Origin: Micromonospora sp. CB01531
Lineage (GTDB): Bacteria; Actinomycetota; Actinomycetes; Mycobacteriales; Micromonosporaceae
Assembly (NCBI RefSeq): GCF_001905095.1
Contig: NZ_LWLS01000035.1
Coordinates: 1-34,242 of the forward strand
Direction of reading: 5' to 3'
DNA length: 34,242 nucleotides
Shown: positions 6,878-15,187 of the stretch, in pieces
Layout of the letters: every line of letters starts with the position of its first letter
Position numbering within the stretch: the first letter of the stretch is position 1
The notes under the pieces: generated by a model
Database searches by the model: none
Told to the model about the DNA's origin: nothing
What the model saw: only the letters and a program-made list of their open reading frames with translations
Position numbers and translations under genes: made by a program

Positions 6878-8668
6878 GTGGACGTCGACGCCGGACACGG
6901 CGCCGCCCTGGGCGGCGCGCTTCCGACCCAGCCGGGGGAGCTGCCGCTGACCCGCCGGCTGCGCTCCCTGCTCACCTGGCCCACCACCGACCAAGACCCG
7001 GTCAACGCGCTGGTCCGCGCCCATCGTGGCAGCCACGCCAATGCCGACGCCTCGGTGCTCCGGCGGGCCTACACCATCGCCGAGAACATGCACCGCGGCC
7101 AGTTCCGCAAGAGCGGCGAACCCTACATCACCCATCCGTTGGCGGTCGCCCAGATCTGCGCGAACCTCGGCATGGACACCATCACCCTGGTCGCCGCGCT
7201 GCTGCACGACACCGTGGAGGACACCCGCTACACCCTCCAGGCGCTGCAGGAGGACTTCGGCCGCGAGGTGGCCCACCTGGTCGACGGGGTGACCAAGTTC
7301 GACAAGGCGTTCTACGGCAAGGCCGCCGAGGCGGAGACGGTCCGCAAGATGATCGTCGCGGCCGGCAAGGACGTCCGGGTGCTGATCATCAAGCTGGCCG
7401 ACCGGCTGCACAACATGCGCACCCTCGGCGTACGCTCCGCCGCCTCCCGGGAACGGATCGCCCGCAAGACCCAGGAAGTGCTCGTCCCGCTCTGCGACCG
7501 GCTGGGCATCCAGACCCTCAAACGCGAGCTGGACGACGTGGTGCTGCTGCATCTCCAGCCGGAGGAGCACGCCCGGATCGCCCGGCACGTGCACGACCGG
7601 CCGGGCTGGGACGCGTACCTCGACGACGTGGTGGCGAAGACCCGGGTCGCGTTGCGCCGCAGCCGGGTCGACGCGGAGGTCTCCCCCCGGCCCCGGCATC
7701 TCTACTCGATCTGGAAGGACACCGTGGCGGGCGATCACACCGCCCCCTACGACCTGCCCCGCATCGCCATCGTGGTGGACGGCCCGGCCACCGACTGCTA
7801 TGCGGCGCTCGGCGCGGTGCACGGACTCTGGCGGCCGGTGCCGGGCCGGTTCAAGGACTTCATCGCCTCCCCCAAGAACAACCTCTACCGCTCGCTGCAC
7901 ACCAGCGTCTGCGGCCCGCAGGACCGGACGGTCGAGGTGCTGATCCGCACCGAGGAGATGCACCGTGCCGCCGAGTACGGCGTGGCCGCCCACTACCGTT
8001 TCCCCCGCGCCGCCGGGCGTGCCGCCGACCGGGCGGCCGAGTTGGCCTGGCTGCGCCGGGTGCTCGACTGGGAGCAGGAGACGGTGGACCCGACGCAGTT
8101 CATGGAGTCGCTGCGCTGCGACCTGGCGGAGGCGCAGGTCCAGGTGGTCGCCGACGGGCGGCAGATCGTCCTGCCGGCCGGCGCCACCCCGGTCGACCTC
8201 GCGTACGAGCTGGGCCGGGAACGGGGCGACCACTGCCTGGCCGCGCGGATCAACGGGCGGCTTGCCCCGCTCTCCTCCGAACTGGACGAGGGCGACGTCG
8301 TGGAGATCTTCACCGAGAGCGACGCGGAGAGCGGCTTCGAGGCCGACGTGGCACCGCGCGGACCGCGCCGGGAGTGGCTGCGTTTCGTCAAGTCGCCGCA
8401 CGCCCAGATGCAGATCAACCGCTGGTTCGCCGAGCACACCGAGCCGGGCATTTCGATCGCCGACAAGGTACGCCTCGGCCGGGGCAGCATCGGCTTGGCG
8501 CTGCGCAAGCACAACCGGGGCCTGGCCAGCGACCTGCCGCTGCTGCGGCTCTCCGAGGAGCTGGGCTACCCCGACCTGGAGACCCTGTTGGTGGCGGTCT
8601 TCGACCGGGCCGTCGAGCCGGACACGGTGGTCCAGCAGCTGATCGATCTCGTCGACCACCGGCAGTAG
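6878..8668 (+). CDS. RelA/SpoT-family protein lacking the C-terminal regulatory end
   Basis: A 596-aa protein with the order HD hydrolase, nucleotidyltransferase-like domain, TGS domain. The HD part is intact, with GEPYITHPLAVA, HDTVEDT and KLADRLHNMRTL, so ppGpp hydrolysis is plausible. In the synthetase part the region after SIWKD is shortened and acidic (DTVAGDHTAPYDL), and the usual basic ATP-binding stretch and the GIRI arginine are gone, although GRFKDFIASPKNN and VEVLIRT remain. The TGS domain (near residues 410-475) is present. The protein then ends without the ZFD/ACT modules of a full-length Rel of about 730-790 aa. A second, mainly hydrolytic RSH protein is the best reading. The GTG at 6878 is preferred because AGGAGG lies 8 nt upstream; a GTG at 6869 is the alternative. 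Confidence 0.85.
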   Translation: MDVDAGHGAALGGALPTQPGELPLTRRLRSLLTWPTTDQDPVNALVRAHRGSHANADASVLRRAYTIAENMHRGQFRKSGEPYITHPLAVAQICANLGMDTITLVAALLHDTVEDTRYTLQALQEDFGREVAHLVDGVTKFDKAFYGKAAEAETVRKMIVAAGKDVRVLIIKLADRLHNMRTLGVRSAASRERIARKTQEVLVPLCDRLGIQTLKRELDDVVLLHLQPEEHARIARHVHDRPGWDAYLDDVVAKTRVALRRSRVDAEVSPRPRHLYSIWKDTVAGDHTAPYDLPRIAIVVDGPATDCYAALGAVHGLWRPVPGRFKDFIASPKNNLYRSLHTSVCGPQDRTVEVLIRTEEMHRAAEYGVAAHYRFPRAAGRAADRAAELAWLRRVLDWEQETVDPTQFMESLRCDLAEAQVQVVADGRQIVLPAGATPVDLAYELGRERGDHCLAARINGRLAPLSSELDEGDVVEIFTESDAESGFEADVAPRGPRREWLRFVKSPHAQMQINRWFAEHTEPGISIADKVRLGRGSIGLALRKHNRGLASDLPLLRLSEELGYPDLETLLVAVFDRAVEPDTVVQQLIDLVDHRQ

Positions 8669-8704
8669 GTGAACGCCGCTCATCCGGCGGGGCCGTCCGG
8701 CCAC

Positions 8705-8716
8705 TAGCCTGAAGGC
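8705..8716 (+). promoter_or_regulatory. -10 element for a leaderless NUDIX transcript
   Basis: TAGCCT at 8705-8710 is followed by six bases and then the ATG of the NUDIX gene. The predicted transcription start is therefore at or next to the A of the start codon. There is no Shine-Dalgarno. No good -35 is visible. Confidence 0.5.
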
Positions 8717-9256
8717 ATGATCCCCCGCGCGCGTGCCACCGGACGGGCCATCGGCTACCAGATCTTCTACCGGCTCCCCGTCCCGCTGCGGCGTCGCCTG
8801 GTGCGGCTCGCCGTGCCGAAGTACGTCGTCGGCGCGGTCACCCTGGTCCGGGACGCCGAGGCCGAGGGCGCGGGGCGGATCCTGCTGCTGCGCCAACCGC
8901 CCGGCTACAGTTGGACCCTCCCGGCCGGCCTGCTGCAACGTGGCGAGGCGCCGGTGGTCGGCGCGGCCCGTGAGCTGTACGAGGAGTCGGGCGTCCGGCT
9001 CTCCCCCGACCGGCTCCGCCCGGCTGTGCCCAACGCCGTGGTGCACGCCAAGGGCTGGGTGGACGTGGTCTTCGAGGCGGAGGTGCCGGCCTCGACCACG
9101 GAACTGACGGTGGACGGGGCCGAGGTCTTCGAGGCGGCCTGGCACCCGCTGGACGACCTGCCGCGGCTGAGCCGGGCGACCGCCAACCTGCTCGCCCACT
9201 ACGGCATCGGCCCGCGCGTCGGCGAGGTCCCGCCGGCGGCGCCACCGGCCCCGTGA
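8717..9256 (+). CDS. NUDIX hydrolase
   Basis: A 179-aa NUDIX-fold pyrophosphohydrolase. The Nudix box is complete: GLLQRGEAPVVGAARELYEE followed by SGV, i.e. G-x5-E-x7-R-E-L-x-E-E-x-G-V. About 35 basic residues precede the fold (RLPVPLRRRLVRLAVPKYVVG), which could be a membrane- or RNA-contacting extension. The C-terminus is Pro/Ala-rich. The family hydrolyses nucleoside diphosphates linked to another group; the substrate cannot be read from this sequence. Its stop overlaps the next start (GTGA), coupling it to a sugar-nucleotidyltransferase. That pairing hints at a nucleotide-sugar or related substrate, which is inference only. Confidence 0.9.
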   Translation: MIPRARATGRAIGYQIFYRLPVPLRRRLVRLAVPKYVVGAVTLVRDAEAEGAGRILLLRQPPGYSWTLPAGLLQRGEAPVVGAARELYEESGVRLSPDRLRPAVPNAVVHAKGWVDVVFEAEVPASTTELTVDGAEVFEAAWHPLDDLPRLSRATANLLAHYGIGPRVGEVPPAAPPAP

Positions 9257-10194
9257 CCGGCCCCGGCCCGCGTCCCGGCCCCGCCGGCACGGGGCGTCCC
9301 ACCGGTCCGACCGGCGCCGGCTGGCGGGCGGCGGTGGACGTCTGCGCCGTGGTGCTCGCCGCGGGCGAGGGCACCCGGCTGCGCCCGCTCACCGGGCGGC
9401 TGCCCAAGGCGCTCTGCCCGGTCGGCAACGTACCGCTGCTGGACCGGGCCCTCGATCGGCTGGCCGGGCTCGGCCTGGCCGGTCCGCAGCGCGTCGCGGT
9501 GAACGCGTGCTACCTGGGCGACCAGGTGGTCGCGCACGTGGGCGGACGGGCCCACCTGTCGGTCGAGCCGGGCGACCCGCTCGGCACCGCGGGTGGGCTG
9601 GGCAACCTGCGGGACTGGATCGCCGGCCGGGGCGTGCTGGTCGGCAACGCCGACGCGTACCTGGCTGATCCGGACGCCCCACCGGGGCCGGACGTGGCGG
9701 CGCTGCTGGACGGCTGGGACGGGCGGAGCGTACGCCTGCTCGGCCAGCCCGCCGCCGAGCCGGCGGCCCCCGGCACCTTCAGCGGCCATGTGTTCGTCGG
9801 GTTCTCGCTGCTGCCCTGGCGGCTGGTCCGCGACCTGCCGGCGGCCTTCGGAGACCTGGTCCGGGCGGTGTGGCGGCCGGCGGAGGCGGCCGGTGCGCTG
9901 ACCGTGGTGCCCTACCGGGGCACCTTCTACGACACCGGCACCGCCGCCGACTACCTGGCGGCGAACCTGCACGCGGCCGGCGGCGGCAGCCTGGTCGATC
10001 CGACCGCCACGGTCACCGGGCGGCTGGCGCGGTCGGTGGTCGGGGCGGGCGCGGTGGTCCGGGGCACGGCCACCCGGGTGGTGGTCTGGCCCGGGGCGAC
10101 GGTCGGCCCGGACGAGCGCCTCACCGACGCGATCCGGGCCGGCGCCGAGCTGACCGTCCCGGCCGGCCGGATCCCCGAGCCGGGGACGGCCTGA
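9253..10194 (+). CDS. Sugar-phosphate nucleotidyltransferase (NTP_transferase family)
   Basis: A 313-aa enzyme of the GlmU/RfbA/MurU-like class, which forms an NDP-sugar from a sugar-1-phosphate and NTP. After a ~28-residue Pro/Gly-rich N-terminus comes the nucleotide-binding signature VVLAAGEGTRLRPLTGRLPK. GDPLGTAGGL and the metal-site segment VLVGNADAYL follow, then YRGTFYDTGTAADYL. Residues about 245-300 show degenerate hexapeptide turns (VDPTATV, VVGAGAVV, VVWPGATVG), indicating a short left-handed beta-helix. The GTG start overlaps the stop of the NUDIX gene. Nucleotide and sugar specificity cannot be told by eye. Confidence 0.88.
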   Translation: MTGPGPRPGPAGTGRPTGPTGAGWRAAVDVCAVVLAAGEGTRLRPLTGRLPKALCPVGNVPLLDRALDRLAGLGLAGPQRVAVNACYLGDQVVAHVGGRAHLSVEPGDPLGTAGGLGNLRDWIAGRGVLVGNADAYLADPDAPPGPDVAALLDGWDGRSVRLLGQPAAEPAAPGTFSGHVFVGFSLLPWRLVRDLPAAFGDLVRAVWRPAEAAGALTVVPYRGTFYDTGTAADYLAANLHAAGGGSLVDPTATVTGRLARSVVGAGAVVRGTATRVVVWPGATVGPDERLTDAIRAGAELTVPAGRIPEPGTA

Positions 10195-10246
10195 CCGGCA
10201 GAGCCTCTAGCATGGGCCACGACGTCGACGAACGGAGAAATGTCCC

Positions 10247-10534
10247 GTGATCACCGCGATCGTGCTGATCGACTGCGCCACCGACTCCATCCCCGAGGTG
10301 GCCGAGACCCTGGCCAACCTCCCCGGCGTCAGCGAGGTCTACTCGGTGGCCGGCCACGTCGACCTGATCGCCATGGTCCGGGTCCGCGAGTTCGAGCAGA
10401 TTGCCCAGGTCATCGCGGGCCGCATCTCCAAGGTCCCCGGCGTGATCAACACCGAGTCGCACATCGCGTTCCGGGCCTACTCCCAGCACGACCTGGAGGA
10501 GGCGTTCGCGATCGGGCTGGCCGGCGCGGACTAG
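10247..10534 (+). CDS. Stand-alone Lrp/AsnC effector-binding (RAM) domain protein
   Basis: A 95-aa protein comprising only the AsnC C-terminal ligand-binding fold (beta-alpha-beta-beta-alpha-beta). Motifs are PGVSEVYSVAGHVDLIAMVRV, read across the two central strands, and the terminal VPGVINTESHIAFRAYS. It lacks the DNA-binding helix-turn-helix of full Lrp proteins. Such stand-alone domains oligomerise and sense amino acids, sometimes modulating a full-length partner. The GTG at 10247 has GGAGA 8 nt upstream; an ATG at 10240 is in another frame and was rejected. A TAGCAT hexamer at 10208-10213 may be the -10. It follows the nucleotidyltransferase by 52 bp and is convergent with the DUF4142 gene. 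Confidence 0.88.
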   Translation: MITAIVLIDCATDSIPEVAETLANLPGVSEVYSVAGHVDLIAMVRVREFEQIAQVIAGRISKVPGVINTESHIAFRAYSQHDLEEAFAIGLAGAD

Positions 10535-10546
10535 CCCGACACGCCG

Positions 10547-10583
10547 GGTGGCCGGCCCACCCCGGAGGGGCGGACCGGCCACC
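10547..10583. terminator. Nested hairpin between convergent genes
   Basis: GGTGGCCGG (10547-10555) pairs with CCGGCCACC (10575-10583). Inside, CCCC (10560-10563) pairs with GGGG (10567-10570). It sits 12 bp after the RAM-domain stop and 15 bp beyond the stop of the opposing gene, so it can serve both strands. No U-tract, as is usual in such GC-rich genomes. Confidence 0.65.
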
Positions 10584-10598
10584 GTCGGCCGTATGGCG

Positions 10599-11300
10599 TC
10601 AGCTGGTGCTCGGCGCCGGGGTCTCCGTGGTACCCGGGGCCGGGGTCTCGGTGCTGGTGCCGCCCGGAGCCGGGGACTCGGTACCGCCCGGAGCCGGCGA
10701 CTCGGTGCCGCCCGGACCCGTGGTGGCGCTGCCGCCCGGGCTGGGCGTGCCGCTGCTGGCGCTGGTCTGCGGCACCGGGACGCCCAGGGTCTGGGCCAGG
10801 GCCGTCAGCGCGTCGAGGTGCGCCTGGAGCACCGGCAGCGCGTCCTGGGCCAGGGTGATCACCGACTGCTCGGAGCCCTGCGAGATCTCTGTCTGCGTCG
10901 CCTGGATGGCCTGCACGGTGGCGGCCAGCTCGGCGGTCACCCACGCCTTGTCGAACGCGGCGCCGCTGAGGGTGTTCAGGTGGTCGAGGACCTTCTGCTG
11001 GTCGGCGGTCGGGTTGTTCGGCAGCTGGACGTTCAGCTGCTGTGCGGTGGACTTGACCGTCTGGTCCAGCTGGGTGTGGTCCGTCACGAACTGCTTGCCC
11101 AGGTCCTTCACCTGCGCGTTCTGGCCCTTCTGCTGGGCCAGGTTGCCCGAGGTGATCTCGAACAGGTTGACCTGGTGCATCGCCTGCAGGTACTGGGTGT
11201 CCTGCGTCGACGGCTGTGCCGCGGCCTGCGCCGCCGCAGCGGGCGCCAGCCCGACCACCACCATGGTGGCGAGCAGTCCGAGGCGTTTGATACCCAACAT
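10599..11300 (-). CDS. Secreted DUF4142 protein with Pro/Thr/Ser-rich tail
   Basis: A 233-aa exported protein. Residues 1-28 are a Sec signal peptide (MLGIKRLG, hydrophobic core, cleavage near AQA). Residues about 30-175 match the helical ferritin-like DUF4142 family (QYLQAMHQVNLFEITSGNLA, LGKQFVTDHTQLDQ, FDKAWVTAELA). The tail has imperfect ESPAPGGT-type repeats ending in ETPAPSTS, a flexible wall-spanning style of linker without an anchor. The ATG at 11300 has GGGGGGAAAG just before it. Function is unknown; DUF4142 proteins are extracytoplasmic and helical. It lies downstream of the qcr operon, separated from it by a strong terminator. Confidence 0.85.
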   Translation of the reverse strand: MLGIKRLGLLATMVVVGLAPAAAAQAAAQPSTQDTQYLQAMHQVNLFEITSGNLAQQKGQNAQVKDLGKQFVTDHTQLDQTVKSTAQQLNVQLPNNPTADQQKVLDHLNTLSGAAFDKAWVTAELAATVQAIQATQTEISQGSEQSVITLAQDALPVLQAHLDALTALAQTLGVPVPQTSASSGTPSPGGSATTGPGGTESPAPGGTESPAPGGTSTETPAPGTTETPAPSTS

Positions 11301-11452
11301 CTTTCCCCCCCTTTTTCGTTGGACCGCACGGATACCCGGCTGACCGGGGTTATTCCTGCGATTCCACCCGTCCGTGTCGGGGGGTGGCGGGCCGCCGGAG
11401 CGAGAGCGTCCGGCACGCGGCGGGCGGGACGGGACACCCGGCCCGGAAACGG

Positions 11453-11489
11453 CCGTGGCGCCCGCCGGGGAATCCGGCGGGCGCCACGG
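11453..11489. terminator. qcrB: Strong hairpin terminator of the qcr operon
   Basis: A perfect 16-bp stem, 11453-11468 with 11474-11489, with a 5-nt loop (GGAAT). It begins 17 bp past the qcrB stop on the minus strand. The right distance and perfect pairing make it the likely end of the ctaE-qcrCAB transcript. Confidence 0.85.
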
Positions 11490-11506
11490 TCAGTCGTGCG
11501 AGCGGA

Positions 11507-13132
11507 TCAGCGGCGGCTCTCGCCGCTGGTGATCTCCTCCCGCTCCGGTCGGGTCTCGACCGGCGGGTGCCCGGGCGACACCGGCGCCTCGGCCGGCTTC
11601 TCGATCGGGTAGAAGAAGCCCCGGATCGCCGGGCCCAGGGCACCGAGCCGGTTCATCTTCTTCGGGACCACCCAGCCGACGTAGTCCAGCGCGCCGTGCC
11701 CGTCGTGGTCGGCCTCGCTGAGCGGCTGGTGGACCTCGACGAACCGGCCGTCGGGCAGCCGCTTGATGATGCCGGTCTCCACGCCGTGGGCCAGCACCTC
11801 CCGGTCGTGCTGCTGGAGACCCAGGCAGATCCGGTAGGTGAAGTAGTAGGCCAGCGGCGGGAGGATCAGCAGGCCGATCCGGCCCGCCCAGGTCATCGCG
11901 TTCAAGCTGATGTGGAACTTGTCGGCGATGACGTCGTTGCCGCCGGAGAGGGTCAGCACGATGAAGAAGGCCACGGCCATCGCGCCCGCCGCGGTCCGGG
12001 CCGGCACGTCCCGGGGCCGCTGGAGCAGGTTGTGGTGGCGGTAGTCCTTGAGGCGGCGGGCCTCCAGGAACGGGTACAACAGCGACAGGCCGACCAGGAT
12101 GCCGGGCAGGACGACCGTCGGCCAGAACAGCGGCGGGATGACGTAGCCGTCGCCGATCGGGATGTTGATCTCCCAGGCCGGCATCAGTCGGGTCGAGCCG
12201 TCGAGGAACATGACGTACCAGTCAGGCTGGCTGGCCGCCGACACCACCCACGCCTCGTACGGGCCGAAGTACCAGATCGGGTTGATCTGGAACAGACCAC
12301 CCATCAGCGCGATCACGCCGAAGACGACCATGAAGAAGCCGCCCTGCTTGAGCGCGTAGCGGGGGAACATCCGCTCGCCGACCACGTTCTCGTTGGTCCG
12401 GCCGGGGCCGGGCCACTGGGTGTGCTTCTGCTTGAAGACCAGGCCCAGGTGGACGCTGATCAGGGCGACTAGCAGACCCGGGATGAGCAGCACGTGGGCG
12501 ATGAAGAACCGGCTGATGATGATGGTGCCGGGGAACTCCCCGCCGAAGATGGACGAGGTGACCCAGGAGCCGATCACCGGGATCGACAGCATGATGCCGG
12601 AGGCGATCCGCAGACCGGTGCCGGAGAGGCCGTCGTCCGGCAGCGAGTAGCCGGTGAAGCCGGCCAGGAAGCCGACCCAGAACAGCAGCGAGCCGATGAT
12701 CCAGTTCGTCTCACGCGGCTTGCGGAACGCGCCGGTGAAGAAGACCCGGAGCATGTGCACCACGATCGAGGCCATGAACAGCAGGGCCGCCCAGTGGTGC
12801 ATCTGCCGCATGATCAGACCGCCCCTGACGTCGAACGACAGGTTCAGGCTGGAGGCGTAGGCGGCCGACATCGGGGTGCCCCGCAGCGGGGCGTAGCTGC
12901 CGTTGTAGATGACCTCGGTCATCGCCGGCTCGAAGAAGAAGGTCAGGAAGACGCCGGTCAGGATCAGGACGATGAACGAGAAGAGCGCGATCTCGCCCAG
13001 CAGGAACGACCAGTGGTCCGGGAAGACCTTGTTCAGCAGCTTCCGCAGCGGGGTGGCCGCCTGGAAGCGGTCGTCCAGCGCGCCCGCGCTCCTGGCCGGC
13101 ACCGCGGCTACGTCAAACTTTCGGCGCTTCAT
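11507..13132 (-). CDS. qcrB: Cytochrome bc1 complex cytochrome b subunit
   Basis: A 541-aa menaquinol:cytochrome c reductase subunit, the membrane core that oxidises menaquinol. Haem b ligands are visible as His112 and His126 in one helix (MRQMHHW ... VVHMLR) and His213 and His228 in another (IAHVLLIPG ... SVHLG). The second pair is 15 residues apart, as in cytochrome b6 rather than mitochondrial b. The quinol-site motif is PDWY (303-306), in place of PEWY. A long cytoplasmic C-terminal extension follows the last helix, typical of actinobacteria. The ATG at 13132 overlaps the qcrA stop (ATGA); the frame continues upstream, but only as a shadow of qcrA. QcrB is the target of telacebec-type inhibitors in mycobacteria. 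Confidence 0.97.
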   Translation of the reverse strand: MKRRKFDVAAVPARSAGALDDRFQAATPLRKLLNKVFPDHWSFLLGEIALFSFIVLILTGVFLTFFFEPAMTEVIYNGSYAPLRGTPMSAAYASSLNLSFDVRGGLIMRQMHHWAALLFMASIVVHMLRVFFTGAFRKPRETNWIIGSLLFWVGFLAGFTGYSLPDDGLSGTGLRIASGIMLSIPVIGSWVTSSIFGGEFPGTIIISRFFIAHVLLIPGLLVALISVHLGLVFKQKHTQWPGPGRTNENVVGERMFPRYALKQGGFFMVVFGVIALMGGLFQINPIWYFGPYEAWVVSAASQPDWYVMFLDGSTRLMPAWEINIPIGDGYVIPPLFWPTVVLPGILVGLSLLYPFLEARRLKDYRHHNLLQRPRDVPARTAAGAMAVAFFIVLTLSGGNDVIADKFHISLNAMTWAGRIGLLILPPLAYYFTYRICLGLQQHDREVLAHGVETGIIKRLPDGRFVEVHQPLSEADHDGHGALDYVGWVVPKKMNRLGALGPAIRGFFYPIEKPAEAPVSPGHPPVETRPEREEITSGESRR

Positions 13133-14214
13133 GGCCGCTCCCAGAAGTCGGGGCCGATGGTTTCGGTGTAGTCGGACCTCGCCACGAAGAAGCCCTCCGC
13201 GTCCACCTCGATCGGCAGCTGCGGCAGCCGCCGGCTGGCCGGGCCGAAGACCGGCTTGGCGTTGTCGGTGATGAGGAACTGCGACTGGTGGCACGGGCAG
13301 AGCAGCCGGTTGGTCTGCTGCTCGTAGAGGCTGGCCGGGCAACCGGCGTGCGTGCAGATCTTGGAGTATGCCGCGAAGTTGCCCCACATGTAGTCGCCGT
13401 GGCCGATCCGGGCGTTGGCTTCGCGCGACTTCTGCGCGTCCTCCTCCCGCAGGTGGATCAGCAGGGTCGGCGAGTCGGCGTGCTTGTTGCTCACGCCGCC
13501 GTTGATGCCCGGGAAGACGGTGAGCTGGCCGCCGACGCTGACGTCCGCCGGGCGGAGTGGCCGGCCGTCCTCGCGGACCAGCCGGATCTTCTTCCCGTTC
13601 TCCGGCTTGAAGCCGGTGGTGAACATCTGGTTGTTCTTGTGCGGGTCGGAGATCAGGCCACCGATCAGCGGCGCCGCGACGACCGCGCCGACCGGCACCA
13701 GGCCGGCGAGCAGCGAGACGCCGAGCAGCGGCCGACGCCGGACGCCCATCTCGTCGGCCAGGAAGAGCATGGTCTCGCCGGTGATCTTGCGATCCTCCGG
13801 GGAACTCGGCTGGTCGTGCCGGTCCTGGATCGACACCTCCTTGGGCAGCAGCTTCTTGCCCCAGGTGAGGATGCCGAAGCCGATGCCGAGGAGCGCGATG
13901 CCGAGGCTCAGGCCGAGCAGCGGCGTGAAGTACTTGTCGCCACCGCGGCCCGGCGCCCACTCCCAGGGCCACCAGATGTAGATGATCAGGAACGCGGTCG
14001 CGGCCGCACCGGTCAGCAGGAACATCAGGGCGACCGTGCGGGTCAGCCGGCGCTCCGCCTTGCTGCCCGGGACCACCTGCGGCTCGTAGTGGACGATCTC
14101 GATGTCGTCCCGCCGCGCGCCCTCCTGGACCACCTCGAACCGGGAGAGCCGGGGGTCGTGCACGTCGAGCGGCTCCCGGCCCGCCGGGGCCTGGTGCTCG
14201 GTGTGGGTGCTCAT
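13129..14214 (-). CDS. qcrA: Cytochrome bc1 complex Rieske iron-sulfur subunit
   Basis: A 361-aa Rieske protein. The cluster ligands are Cys287 and His289 (CTHAGC) and Cys306 and His309 (CPCH), with Cys292 and Cys308 placed for the stabilising disulfide. Three membrane segments (about 58-80, 96-118, 162-186) precede the Rieske domain, the actinobacterial arrangement in place of the usual one. The acidic N-terminus is cytoplasmic. The ATG at 14214 overlaps the stop of a 24-codon cassette ORF, and the gene overlaps qcrB downstream. There is no independent Shine-Dalgarno of quality, so translation likely depends on ribosomes from the cassette. Confidence 0.97.
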   Translation of the reverse strand: MSTHTEHQAPAGREPLDVHDPRLSRFEVVQEGARRDDIEIVHYEPQVVPGSKAERRLTRTVALMFLLTGAAATAFLIIYIWWPWEWAPGRGGDKYFTPLLGLSLGIALLGIGFGILTWGKKLLPKEVSIQDRHDQPSSPEDRKITGETMLFLADEMGVRRRPLLGVSLLAGLVPVGAVVAAPLIGGLISDPHKNNQMFTTGFKPENGKKIRLVREDGRPLRPADVSVGGQLTVFPGINGGVSNKHADSPTLLIHLREEDAQKSREANARIGHGDYMWGNFAAYSKICTHAGCPASLYEQQTNRLLCPCHQSQFLITDNAKPVFGPASRRLPQLPIEVDAEGFFVARSDYTETIGPDFWERP

Positions 14215-14285
14215 GCCGTCACCTCGCTACGGGTGGCGCCGGGGGTCGACGCCACAGCACTGAAACGAATGATCCGCTCGGTCAC
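14211..14285 (-). CDS. 75-nt coupling cassette (24-aa ORF) between qcrC and qcrA
   Basis: The GTG at 14285 lies within the qcrC stop (GTGA), and the TGA at 14213-14211 lies within the qcrA start (ATGA). The peptide begins MTERIIRFSAVA and ends RSEVTA. The nucleotide sequence is about 68% identical, with no gaps, to the cassette at 21919-21993 (51 of 75 by my count). The 24-codon length, first residues and last residues match the other two full copies. A 6-bp stem (GTGGCG with CGCCAC, 11-nt loop) is possible in the middle. It is interpreted as a translational-coupling insert; whether the peptide has a function is unknown. Confidence 0.7.
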   Translation of the reverse strand: MTERIIRFSAVASTPGATRSEVTA

Positions 14286-15115
14286 GACTTGCCCGCAATC
14301 CACAGGCTCGTGAAGACCAGCGCGACGATGCCGACCAGGAAGGCCGCCAGGCCCTCGGTCGACGGGCCGTACCGGCCCAGGTTGAAACCGCCCTGGTCCT
14401 GGGTGTCCTTCAGGTTCTCCTGGATGTAGGCGATGATGTCCGCCTTCTCCTGCGGAGAGATCTGGTTGTCGCCGAACACCGGCATGTTCTGCGGGCCGCT
14501 CAGCATCGCGGCGTAGATCTGCCGGTCGGTGGCCGGGTACAGGCTCGGCGCGTACTTGCCCGAGGAGAGGGCACCGCCGCCGGCGCTGAACGCGTGGCAC
14601 TGCGAGCAGTTGATCCGGAACAGCTCACCACCGGTGGCGAGGTCGGCGCCCTCACGCAGGTTGCCCTGGGGGACCTGCGGACCGCCGCCCAGCTCCTGGA
14701 TGTACTGGCCGAGCTGGCGCACCTGCTCGTCAGTGAACTGGGGCTTCTTGCGGGGGGCCTGGGCCTCCTGCCGGGCCATCGGCATCCGACCGCTGCTGAC
14801 CTGGAACTCCACCGAGGCCGACCCGACGCCGATCAGGCTCGGACCGCGTTCCGCGACGCCCTGGGCGTTGCGGCCGTGACAGGTCACACAGCTCACGTCG
14901 AACAGCGCCTTGCCCTCGTTGGCGGCGGCGCTCAGGGGCGGGTTTTCCTGCGCCTGCACGCCCGGGGCGAAGAGGGTGTAGGCACCGCCGGCCAGCATCA
15001 GCGCGGCGGCCAGCCGGACCGCGGCACCCAGCCGGCGGCGGCCCCTGCTGCGCGCTACGGGCCGCCCGCGCAGCCGCGCGAGCAGACCGCGTCGGCGGTC
15101 GTTGTCAGAAGTCAT
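14282..15115 (-). CDS. qcrC: Cytochrome bc1 complex dihaem cytochrome c subunit
   Basis: A 277-aa membrane-anchored dihaem cytochrome c that passes electrons from the Rieske centre directly to the aa3 oxidase, replacing soluble cytochrome c. The haem sites are CVTCH (76-80) and CSQCH (170-174). An N-terminal basic stretch and hydrophobic helix (about 28-50) lead the protein out. A C-terminal helix (GLAAFLVGIVALVFTSLWIA) anchors it in the membrane. The ATG at 15115 has AAGGA about 9 nt upstream. It is 72 bp downstream of ctaE and is followed by the coupling cassette and qcrA. Confidence 0.97.
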   Translation of the reverse strand: MTSDNDRRRGLLARLRGRPVARSRGRRRLGAAVRLAAALMLAGGAYTLFAPGVQAQENPPLSAAANEGKALFDVSCVTCHGRNAQGVAERGPSLIGVGSASVEFQVSSGRMPMARQEAQAPRKKPQFTDEQVRQLGQYIQELGGGPQVPQGNLREGADLATGGELFRINCSQCHAFSAGGGALSSGKYAPSLYPATDRQIYAAMLSGPQNMPVFGDNQISPQEKADIIAYIQENLKDTQDQGGFNLGRYGPSTEGLAAFLVGIVALVFTSLWIAGKS

Positions 15116-15187
15116 GACCTGTGTCCTTAACCGGTTGGACCTTGTCTCAGGGGACGAAGCAGCGGCGCGATACGTGACGCGCCAAGA

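Noticed and set aside
6782..9199. An 805-codon minus-strand open frame
   Set aside because: It is antisense to the RSH and NUDIX genes, whose motifs are unambiguous. Long antisense frames are expected at this GC, and its translation is low-complexity H/R/G/P-rich.
10240..11343. ATG at 10240 opening a 367-codon frame
   Set aside because: It is out of frame with the RAM-domain protein and reads antisense to DUF4142.
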